From NCBI RefSeq assembly GCF_016735595.1, contig NZ_JAERRB010000007.1, positions 186,001 to 250,000 of the forward strand: a stretch of DNA of 64,000 nt, written 5' to 3'. Position 1 is the first letter of the stretch; each line of letters starts with the position of its first letter. Shown here piece after piece: positions 8,891 to 16,014 of the stretch. The notes under the pieces were generated by a model. That model did not search any database, was not told the origin of the DNA, and saw only the letters and a list, made by a program, of their open reading frames with translations. The translations under genes and the position numbers were made by a program. The DNA is from Chryseolinea lacunae. Lineage in GTDB: Bacteria > Bacteroidota > Bacteroidia > Cytophagales > Cyclobacteriaceae.

Positions 8891-9676
8891 ATGCAAAAGT
8901 TTTTAGGATGGGCCGCCCTGGCATGCTTCGCCGTGGCGTGTTCAAAAGAAGAAGACCCCATTGATTGTGAGAAATCGGGATTGTTCATCAGCCTCGGCAC
9001 CGTGGTTGACGCGACCGCCTGCGGCACTGCCGACGGTAGCCTGAAGGTGTTTGGCAGCGGCGGCAAAGAGCCGTATCAGTTTTCGTTGAACGGACAAACG
9101 CCCCAGGATCTCGGGCAATTTAATAGCCTTACCGCGGGCATCTATAACGTGACCCTCAAAGACGCCAACGGCTGCAGCACCTCCGTTGACAACGTGACCA
9201 TTAAAGCACTCGACTTCTCGTTTGCCGCCAACATCCTCGAAGACAAGTCGTGCCTGGGCAGCAATGGGGAAGTGACCATCGACGTGAACAAAGGCAACGC
9301 GCCCTATCAGTATAAACTGGGCACCGGAAGTTTTGGCGACAGCAACACGTTTACCGGATTGGAAGCGGGCAATCACAGCATCACGGTGAAAGACAACACC
9401 GGCTGCCTGGTGACCCTGAGTGTGACGGTGCCCCGCGGTTTTTCGGGCACCAGCTGGACCACCGACATCAAGCCCATCATTGAAACCAAATGTGCGCTAA
9501 GCGGCTGCCACAACGGAACACGACCCGACCTCCGTGTTTTTGACAATGCAAAGTTGTATGCCAAATCCATCAAGTCAAAAACGCAAGACCGCAGCATGCC
9601 CTTCGAAGGGTCGCTCACCGACGCGCAGATAGCCCTCATTGCCTGTTGGGTAGACGATGGTGCGCTGGCCAATTAA
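8891..9676 (+). CDS. Lipoprotein with two SprB repeats and a cytochrome-c-like CX4CH module
   Basis: The ATG at 8891 gives a 261-residue lipoprotein (MQKFLGWAALACFAVAC, lipid Cys17). Residues ~35-190 hold two SprB-type repeats, recognisable by A/SCG-x-ADGSLKV, PYQFSLNG, LTAGIYNVTLKDANGC and then EVTIDVNKGNAPYQYKL with HSITVKDNTGC. The last ~70 residues resemble the cytochrome-c-like tails seen on many Bacteroidota outer-surface lipoproteins: KCALSGCHNG (Cys201, Cys206, His207) and RSMPFEG (Met236), ending in IALIACWVDDGA. Spacing is CX4CH rather than CXXCH, so covalent haem attachment is uncertain. No partner gene is adjacent: dnaB lies upstream and a convergent TPR gene follows after 8 bp. 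An ATG at 8873 is an alternative start. Confidence 0.82.
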   Translation: MQKFLGWAALACFAVACSKEEDPIDCEKSGLFISLGTVVDATACGTADGSLKVFGSGGKEPYQFSLNGQTPQDLGQFNSLTAGIYNVTLKDANGCSTSVDNVTIKALDFSFAANILEDKSCLGSNGEVTIDVNKGNAPYQYKLGTGSFGDSNTFTGLEAGNHSITVKDNTGCLVTLSVTVPRGFSGTSWTTDIKPIIETKCALSGCHNGTRPDLRVFDNAKLYAKSIKSKTQDRSMPFEGSLTDAQIALIACWVDDGALAN

Positions 9677-9684
9677 AAGAAGGA

Positions 9685-10002
9685 TCAATAATCGAATAAC
9701 ATTTCCTGGTGCGCGGCGTGGAGTTCGCGAAGGGCTTTCAGGTCGTTGTGTCGTCGGGCTTTTTCAATTCCCTTTTCAAAAACCTTAAGCGCCGATTCTC
9801 TTTCACCGGCTTCCTGGTAGGCTTTGCCCAGATGATAGTAGGTGGGAATGTAGTCGGCATGTTCCTCCGTGAGGCGGTTAAACAGCGCTATGCTTTTGGC
9901 GCCATCGGTTTTCTGATACTCAAGGGCCAGGGCATAGAGATTGAACGGATCAGAAGGATCGTCCGTGTAGAATTGCTCGAGTTGCTCAAGACGTGACGGC
10001 AT
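9685..10002 (-). CDS. Small tetratricopeptide-repeat protein
   Basis: This 105-residue protein is almost entirely TPR helices: DPFNLYALALEYQKTDGAKS, then YIPTYYHLGKAYQEAGERES and ALKVFEKGIEKARRHNDLKA. There is no signal peptide, so it is probably a cytoplasmic adaptor. It ends with HQEMLFDY. Comparable stand-alone two- to three-repeat TPR proteins are common in this phylum and lack an assigned partner. It converges on the SprB-repeat lipoprotein. Confidence 0.85.
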   Translation of the reverse strand: MPSRLEQLEQFYTDDPSDPFNLYALALEYQKTDGAKSIALFNRLTEEHADYIPTYYHLGKAYQEAGERESALKVFEKGIEKARRHNDLKALRELHAAHQEMLFDY

Positions 10003-10355
10003 AACGAGTATAGTTTTGAACCTTATGCGAAAATGTGAAAATCAAAACAGACTAGCAATTTAAAAGGGCACCGTGATGAAACGTTTCTCCACGTGAAACC
10101 ACGCTGCTGCTGTGCGAAAAAGTTCTACGTGATCCACACCTGTAATTTTCAGGTGGTTCAATCGATCCCGGATACACGACTGCATCCGCGACTGCCTTTG
10201 TGGGTTAACGCCTCCTTGGTGAATATGTTTGAAAAAAACAGAAGTTTCGGAGTATGGCTGCCGGGTTGCGCGATGGGACAATCTTCACTAGCTTGTGAAG
10301 GCCATCCGAATGAACGGACATGACCACAACGTCGTAATGGTTAAAACACACAAGC
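10003..10355. other. Intergenic region without a supported gene
   Basis: The 353 bp between the TPR gene and the DUF1801 gene contains only short open frames on both strands (73 and 76 codons) that overlap each other and resemble no protein I recognise. A small hairpin, CACCTG-N7-CAGGTG at 10137-10155, is the only structure noticed; no T-run follows it. Confidence 0.6.
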
Positions 10356-10700
10356 ATGCTCCCCATCGATCACTATTTTCTGAAACACGACGAGCCGACC
10401 AAAAGCTGTCTGCAGGCCCTTCGCGAAATCATGCTGGCCAGCGATAAGCGTGTAACGGAAGCTTGGAAATACGGCATGCCTTTCTATTGTGTGAACGGAA
10501 AAATGGCCGCCTACCTGTGGACGCATAAGAAATATAAACAACCCTACATCGGCATTGTGGAAGGAGCGAGTCTACACGATCCGGAATTGCTACAGGAGAA
10601 ACGCGCACGCATGAAAATCCTGCTCGTCGATCCCACGAAAGACATCCCCATCCGAAAAGTGAAGCGAATATTGAAAGAGGTTTTTTCGCTTTATGACTAG
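10356..10700 (+). CDS. DUF1801 domain-containing protein
   Basis: The 114-residue protein has the DUF1801 (YdhG-like) fold signature: an N-terminal helix LPIDHYFLKHDEPTKSCLQA, the central strand pattern EAWKYGMPFYCVNGKMAAYL, PYIGIVEG, and a C-terminal helix IRKVKRILKEVF. It is soluble. Function of the family in bacteria is not established, though members show a general resemblance to frataxin-like or YdhG folds. It stands alone between two intergenic stretches. Confidence 0.88.
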   Translation: MLPIDHYFLKHDEPTKSCLQALREIMLASDKRVTEAWKYGMPFYCVNGKMAAYLWTHKKYKQPYIGIVEGASLHDPELLQEKRARMKILLVDPTKDIPIRKVKRILKEVFSLYD

Positions 10701-10885
10701 ATCCCTTAATTCTAAATTGTTTTACTAATCCATTTCGTCGATTGTTGTCCAAGCACAGTATCTCGCCTCGAGAACTGTTCGTTGCTTTTTTGGAACCACA
10801 TAGTCCTCAAGGCGAGAGACTATGCTACGACGTAAAAGGCTTTTGCTCTCTCAAATAAGTCTTTCACGAGAAGACAGAAGAGGCG
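10701..10885. repeat. Intergenic stretch with nested inverted repeats
   Basis: No gene is supported here. CATAGTC at 10799-10805 pairs with GACTATG at 10818-10824, with loop CTCAAGGCGAGA. That loop is itself nearly complementary to TCTCGCCTCGAG at 10760-10771 (one mismatch), so two alternative hairpins are possible. No T-run follows, so a simple terminator is unlikely. Confidence 0.45.
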
Positions 10886-10939
10886 CAAAAAACAAAACCA
10901 CCTTGTCTCATCCGTCAATGGAAATGAAACAAGGTGGTT
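10886..10939 (-). terminator. Rho-independent terminator of the propeller-azurin gene
   Basis: A 16-base stem (10896-10911 with 10924-10939, one mismatch) is followed on the minus strand by TTTTGTTTTTTG. It lies 53 bp beyond the stop codon of the gene ending at 10992. Confidence 0.85.
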
Positions 10940-10991
10940 GCACTTGAAGAACGCTCATACGCTACTTGCGCACGGCATCAACCGATAGATT

Positions 10992-13004
10992 TTATTTTGT
11001 CACCTTCAACGTCCCCTGCATAATCATGGCGTGGCCGGGATAGGTGCAGAGATATGTGTAAGTGCCCGGCTTTGTCGGCGCGGTGAAGTAGATGGTCTCT
11101 GCAGTTCCGGGTTGGATCAGGTTGGTGTGGAAGAGTACTTTGGCTGAGTTCGGGATGTAGTTCATCTGCGAACCCTTCAGTCCGAGATTGAATGCCTGGT
11201 CGCCCACTTCTTTGGCAGCACCAGGTTCCACCACCACAAAGTTGTGGGTCATGTCGTCGTTGTTGTTGAAGACGACTTTGATTTTGCTGCCTGCCTTCAC
11301 CTGGAGTTCGGTCACGTCGAACTTCAGTCCGGGCTTTGTGCCGAGCGAAATCACCTGGTCAGGTTGTTTCCAATCGGCGGGCATTTTCAGTTGACGTTTG
11401 GCCGCAGCTTTGGCAGGAGCGGGGGTCTTGGTGGTGGTGGCCGTAGTAGCCGCCGTTGTTTTTTCGGGCATGGCCATGGCGTGGTGAGCATGCACCTTTT
11501 GTGCTTCTGTCAAGGTTACTTTTTCGCCTTGGGGAATAGCGTTCAGCGTGTAGTAGGCTGTGTTGTGTAGCAACGCCGTGCCATTGTCGGATGTGAAATC
11601 GGTGAGCTTCACTTCGTTGATATAGCCTTCGCGAAGGTTGTCAACCACCAGGCGCACTTTCTTGCCATCATCCGAAACGATGATGCCTTTCAATGCGCAG
11701 TTTTCGTTGTTGATGATTTCGCTGCCGTATTGATGGTGATAGTGATAGGTGAAACCATTCACTTCATAGTGCGATGCATTTTGCGCAAGGGTCTTGTTCA
11801 CGGGAAGTGTGAATTCAAGTTCGAAGCCATCGGGGCGGGCTTTCACATTCTTTATTTCGAAGGGCACTTTGCCGGTCCACACCAGGCGTTGCAAAGCGTA
11901 TAGTTCGGGGCCGGTGCTGCTCCATCCGCGGCTGGTCATGCCGCCAAACATGGAACCGTCGAGGCCAAAACGCAAACGGATCAACCCCGAGGCAAAACCT
12001 TCGCGAAACGGGTAGCACGCACCTTGATATTTTCCATTCACCTTCTCCAACGTCATGCGCATAATTTTGGAGTGGCCCTGGTCGCTCACAAAATACTGCC
12101 CGGCAAATGGACCAAAGGCGCCGTTGGTGGTGTCTTCCAGAATGTCGGCTGTGGAAATTCCCATGAGTGTATGCGGGAACCACACGGCGGGCAGTTTCAA
12201 TTCCTTGATCACCTTGGCGGCTTCAAACATGGGTTGGCCGTTGTCTACTTTGGCCAAGTCGGCGCGCGTCAGCTTCAGGGGCGACTCCGGTTCTTTGGTC
12301 CAGCGCAGTCCTCCGGCGTTGCCGGCGAAGTCGCCTTTCTCGAGGTGGGTCACGCGACCCGAGCCAACCCAGTCGCCTTGGTTCTCGGCATAGAACACAT
12401 CGCCAACAGTGTTCAGCGCAATGCCTGCAGGCGAGCGCAGGCCGGTGGCGATGGGTTCCATCGTGCCGTCTTCTTTGATCTTCAGCAACCATCCATGCCA
12501 TTTGCCAAGGCCTTCGCCATAGCCGATCCAGGCCACGTTGAGCGAAACATACATGTCGCCGGCTTTGTCGAACACAGGTCCGTAGGCATACTCGTGATAG
12601 TTGCCGCTGAGATCAAATTTGTAAATGGTTTGATAGAGGTCGGCACGACCATCGTTGTCGGTGTCGGTAATTTTTGTGAGCTCGCCACGTTGTGTGCAAT
12701 AGAACGAACCGTTGCGATAGTTCAGACCCAGTGTTTCGTGCATGCCCGAAGCAAAACGCGAATAGCGTGGCTCGACACCATAGGGATTTTCGATCATCCA
12801 GATTTCGCCACGACGTGTGCTCACAGCAATGCGCCCGTCGGGCAACACGGTGAGGCCGCCCACTTCAAGCTTCACATTTTCGGGAATGGACAAGGTCTTC
12901 AATTCATAATAGTCCGCTTCCGACTGCGGACGTGTGGCCTGGGCGTGGCTGTTTGTCGCGAACGCAACGAGACAAAGGCCGACAAATAAGGTTGCTATTT
13001 TCAT
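10992..13004 (-). CDS. Secreted beta-propeller (sorbosone-dehydrogenase-like) protein fused to an azurin-type cupredoxin
   Basis: The ATG at 13004 gives a clean signal peptide (MKIATLFVGLCLVAFATNSH, then AQ) and a 670-residue protein. Residues ~35-400 look like a six-bladed glucose/sorbosone-dehydrogenase-type propeller (LPDGRIAVSTRRGEIWMIEN, ETLGLNYRNGSFYC, GLRSPAGIALN, WFPHTLMGIS). The C-terminal ~120 residues are a blue-copper domain: MTHNFVVV (His587) and CTYPGHAMIM (Cys653, His658, Met662), exactly the azurin spacing. A low-complexity TTAATTATTTKTPAPAKAAA linker precedes it. Similar heme/cupredoxin-tailed propellers are frequent in Bacteroidota and Planctomycetes glycan or polyol gene sets. 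It is transcribed with the upstream DUF1080 gene. Oxidative sugar chemistry is inferred, not shown. Confidence 0.87.
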   Translation of the reverse strand: MKIATLFVGLCLVAFATNSHAQATRPQSEADYYELKTLSIPENVKLEVGGLTVLPDGRIAVSTRRGEIWMIENPYGVEPRYSRFASGMHETLGLNYRNGSFYCTQRGELTKITDTDNDGRADLYQTIYKFDLSGNYHEYAYGPVFDKAGDMYVSLNVAWIGYGEGLGKWHGWLLKIKEDGTMEPIATGLRSPAGIALNTVGDVFYAENQGDWVGSGRVTHLEKGDFAGNAGGLRWTKEPESPLKLTRADLAKVDNGQPMFEAAKVIKELKLPAVWFPHTLMGISTADILEDTTNGAFGPFAGQYFVSDQGHSKIMRMTLEKVNGKYQGACYPFREGFASGLIRLRFGLDGSMFGGMTSRGWSSTGPELYALQRLVWTGKVPFEIKNVKARPDGFELEFTLPVNKTLAQNASHYEVNGFTYHYHHQYGSEIINNENCALKGIIVSDDGKKVRLVVDNLREGYINEVKLTDFTSDNGTALLHNTAYYTLNAIPQGEKVTLTEAQKVHAHHAMAMPEKTTAATTATTTKTPAPAKAAAKRQLKMPADWKQPDQVISLGTKPGLKFDVTELQVKAGSKIKVVFNNNDDMTHNFVVVEPGAAKEVGDQAFNLGLKGSQMNYIPNSAKVLFHTNLIQPGTAETIYFTAPTKPGTYTYLCTYPGHAMIMQGTLKVTK

Positions 13005-13048
13005 AAGGTTGGTGTAGCGGTAAAACAATCGGTTTGCAAGGCGGGTCA

Positions 13049-14908
13049 TTACCATAGCAAGGTGTATTTAAAGGTTGTGGGCATCGGGGCGCTCCATTCC
13101 ATCACCAGTTCTTTTTTGCCGCCGTTGTCGCGAATCGAGGGTTTGATTTTTCCGGCTGCGGGCACTTTCACATAATATTTTGAATCGATCACATACACAT
13201 CGCCCGACACCAGGGTTATCTGATTTCCTTCGGCGATGCGAACCAGCAACACTTTGCCCTGTGGGAATGCGCTCACACTCAGCGTGCGCGCCAGGCTTTT
13301 GCCCTGGTCTTCGGGCTGAAACGAATCTTCGAACGCAATGCCGCCATACTGATATTGAAACCGGGGATTACGTTTTTCGTCAAGACGATAGCCTTTGAAG
13401 ACGAGGTCGGTGCGATCGTTCAGCGTGTCGGGCAATGCTGCCTTGATGTCGTTCACGATAGCCAGTGCACATTTGCCATTCATCGTCACCGGTGCGCCCA
13501 TGGGTGAAGCCACCTGGGGTTCGCCGCGTTCATACCACATCTCGGTCACGTTCAGAAAATCTCCCTTCCAGCATTGCAGCAAGCCAGCCTGATTGAGGTC
13601 GTATGAAAAGTTTGTTCCGGCGGCATCGCCAACCGAAATGACATGCGTTTTCTTTTTGCCTTTGTAGAACATGAACGACCGGATGATCTCGGGCTCCAGT
13701 CCTGCACTCACGTTGATGAGCGGCGTGGGAGGGATGGCCGGCAGCGACGTGGGGGCGTGCAATGCCTGCGGACGTGAGTTGAGTTTGCCGAGGAACAACC
13801 CGATGCCGGAAGGTCCCCATTGGTAGGGCTTTGCATAGGTGAGCACAATTTTGTGACGACCCGGTTCCAGCGTGCGCGACGCCGCGGCATCGTCGAACCA
13901 TTCGTTTTGTTCAGCAATGTCCTGGCCGTCGAGATTCAGTTTTGCGCGCCCAACTTTCTTCACCACAAACTGATATTCTGTTTTTTCTTTCAGGTCGAGA
14001 AAGCCCGTGAACACGAGCGCCATCTTGCTGGAATTGTCGGCGAGCTTTGCGTCGATTGTTTCCACGGGGCCTTTGCGCACCAGTAGTTCCGGTTTGATTT
14101 GGTCGAACTTTTCGAAGAAGCCTTCATAATATTCGTATTGAAGGTCGGCCAGCTTCACGTTGAAGTCGTTGAGCAGTGCATACTGAATGTTGCGGAAGGC
14201 CACCGGGCCGTGGTCGCCCTGAATCATGAGCGGACCTTTGTCGGCTTCGTCCTGAAGGCCGGCGGCGCGTGTGGGGCCGTTCACGATCACGTTCTCGTGG
14301 ATGACCACGCCGTTCAGCACCACTTTCACAAAGCGCGCAGGGGCAATCTTCTTTTTGTTTTCGTCGAAGCGGGGACGGTTGAATTCAATTTCGAGGTGTT
14401 GCCACAGGCCGGGCGCGAGGGCTGCGTTGGTGCGGGCGGGATGTCCCTCAAAACCTTTCTTGCCTTCGGGACGCGATTCGTCCCAGCGTTCATAGAGGCT
14501 GCCGCAGTCAGTCACGTGCGGGATCTTCACCGCCCAGCTGTCGAACAGCTGCACTTCGTAGCGGCCTTGCAGGTAGATGCCGGAGTTAGATCCTTTGGGT
14601 AGCATGAAGTCGAGCGAAAGAAAGATGTCGCCATGCTCCAGTTGGGTGAAAAGGTTGGTGCCTTCCTTGAACCGTTCTTTTTCGTCGAAGGCATTGAGCA
14701 ACACGCCGGTTCCTTTTTCGCTTTTCAGTGCCGGGCTATCGAAGCTTCCCGAAACAGCACCCACCACCTGCCAGTTTTTAGAGGGGGCTTTGAATGCCGA
14801 CAGGTCGTTGAGGGGCACCGGCGTGAGGTTGAACGATTGATTTTGCGCTAACGCCACGCCGGCCAGCACAAACAGCAGCAGGGGCGTGAGGAAGATTCTT
14901 TTTAGCAT
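13049..14908 (-). CDS. Secreted DUF1080 (3-keto-disaccharide hydrolase family) protein with PA14-like domain
   Basis: Counting from the ATG at 14908, a signal peptide (MLKRIFLTPLLLFVLAGVAL, then AQ) leads into a DUF1080 concanavalin-like domain at ~25-235: DIFLSLDFMLPKGSNSGIYL, GRYEVQLFDSW, GLWQHLEIEFN and GPVAFRNIQY. This family includes recently characterised 3-keto-glycoside hydrolases. Next is a PA14/GLEYA-like segment (MALVFTGFLDLKEKTEYQFV, KLNLDGQDI, RHKIVLTYA), then a C-terminal domain found in cytochrome-linked glucosidase-type proteins (MWYERGEPQVASPMGAPV). The downstream gene encodes the propeller-azurin protein (44 bp gap), a pairing consistent with oxidation of a sugar followed by cleavage of the keto-sugar; that pathway reading is inference. 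Confidence 0.85.
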   Translation of the reverse strand: MLKRIFLTPLLLFVLAGVALAQNQSFNLTPVPLNDLSAFKAPSKNWQVVGAVSGSFDSPALKSEKGTGVLLNAFDEKERFKEGTNLFTQLEHGDIFLSLDFMLPKGSNSGIYLQGRYEVQLFDSWAVKIPHVTDCGSLYERWDESRPEGKKGFEGHPARTNAALAPGLWQHLEIEFNRPRFDENKKKIAPARFVKVVLNGVVIHENVIVNGPTRAAGLQDEADKGPLMIQGDHGPVAFRNIQYALLNDFNVKLADLQYEYYEGFFEKFDQIKPELLVRKGPVETIDAKLADNSSKMALVFTGFLDLKEKTEYQFVVKKVGRAKLNLDGQDIAEQNEWFDDAAASRTLEPGRHKIVLTYAKPYQWGPSGIGLFLGKLNSRPQALHAPTSLPAIPPTPLINVSAGLEPEIIRSFMFYKGKKKTHVISVGDAAGTNFSYDLNQAGLLQCWKGDFLNVTEMWYERGEPQVASPMGAPVTMNGKCALAIVNDIKAALPDTLNDRTDLVFKGYRLDEKRNPRFQYQYGGIAFEDSFQPEDQGKSLARTLSVSAFPQGKVLLVRIAEGNQITLVSGDVYVIDSKYYVKVPAAGKIKPSIRDNGGKKELVMEWSAPMPTTFKYTLLW

Positions 14909-15382
14909 GAATGAAAATTGGGTTGTAGAAGTTGTAATAAAAACCAAAGATATTCAAAAAGTCATTTTGACAATAAGACGAAACACTTATTTGACGCTCT
15001 TGCCTGGCGGTTTCGCATTGCCCAGAAGGGCATTAAGACCCTTTCCCAGATGTTGCGAAGGCTATATTCCACAAGCGGCTTCGGGAGCGTTCGGTAAATG
15101 CTGAATGGCGTGCGTCATGGCATATGGATGAATAAGGTTGAAGGGAAGTCTTATGTTGCTGTAGCCTATACCTCGCGTTGTGATGCGATGTATAAAAATC
15201 ATGACTCATCACACCGATCAACTTTTGTAACACCTCACGCACGCTGCGTGAGAATTCTATTGTCTGCACCTGAAGCATTTTGTGTATTCAAAAAAAGAAT
15301 GATTGCAGAACGCGGGGATCGCCGAAAGGCTAGGCACTGAGCGTTTATATCACTACATTAGCTTAAACCGATTTTCACCTTT
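14909..15382. other. Intergenic region with a palindrome, no supported gene
   Basis: Overlapping short frames on both strands (72-81 codons) do not resemble proteins. The only structure is a perfect hairpin at 15234-15252, CTCACGCA-CGC-TGCGTGAG, without a T-run. Confidence 0.55.
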
Positions 15383-15856
15383 ATGAAACTCACATGGTTC
15401 CTATGCACTCTCTTCTTTTTGACACAGGAAGATGTGCCCTACAAGCCGAAAGAAGAATTTGAGATCAAGCTCGACTTTGAGTTTCGCACCCGTCCGCTGC
15501 CCGACCCGAACAAGGTTGACATGGAACAAACGCACAAAGAACTTTCGCGTGCTCAATCCACCGGGCCGTTGCCGTATTTGTTTTTGAATGTGCGGGCACT
15601 CACGCTACAGCCCACCGAAGTGCGCGTGCGTGTGACGAAGAACGGCGAGAAGGGCGTGCTCAACAAAAAGATCGACACGAAGACCGTGATAAAACTTGAC
15701 ATGGGTTATACCGACGATATCAAAGACCGCGTGTCTCCCTATGAATATACCCTCGTGTTTGTGGACGATGATAAAAAAGGCATCAGCAAAATCGTGATCA
15801 TGTTTGAAGAAGACGGCACATACCTCGTTAACGGGGAGAAAAGGGGAAAGATCTGA
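15383..15856 (+). CDS. Hypothetical secreted or membrane-attached protein
   Basis: I do not recognise this 157-residue protein. It begins with a short hydrophobic segment (MKLTWFLCTLFFLTQ) that may be a signal peptide without a clear cleavage site. The rest alternates short beta-like stretches and charged turns: EFEIKLDFEFRTRPLPDP, LPYLFLNVRALTLQPTEVRV, RVSPYEYTLVFVDDDKKGIS. The amino-acid make-up and uninterrupted frame in GC-rich codons make it a credible gene. It stands alone, 158 bp before the PIG-L gene. Confidence 0.72.
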   Translation: MKLTWFLCTLFFLTQEDVPYKPKEEFEIKLDFEFRTRPLPDPNKVDMEQTHKELSRAQSTGPLPYLFLNVRALTLQPTEVRVRVTKNGEKGVLNKKIDTKTVIKLDMGYTDDIKDRVSPYEYTLVFVDDDKKGISKIVIMFEEDGTYLVNGEKRGKI

Positions 15857-16014
15857 AGGGGATGGTAGAGGCCTTTAACAATTCTTTAACAAATAGGAGT
15901 TTGCTTCTTTAATTTTTTTGCCGCTCAAGGGGCAGAGGCTCAAAGGTTGTGTAAAACTCTAGCTGCGAATCAAATTTTCTCCGTTAATTCGCACACCACC
16001 AACTTGCCACCAGA

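Noticed and set aside
10060-10323. Overlapping 73- and 76-codon frames on both strands
   Set aside because: They overlap each other, lack promoter or family support, and their composition looks non-coding.
12024-12989. 321-codon frame opposite the propeller-azurin gene
   Set aside because: No protein-like motifs; the true gene on the other strand has a signal peptide and copper site.
15234-15252. Perfect hairpin CTCACGCA-CGC-TGCGTGAG as a terminator
   Set aside because: No T-run follows on either strand; left as an unexplained palindrome.
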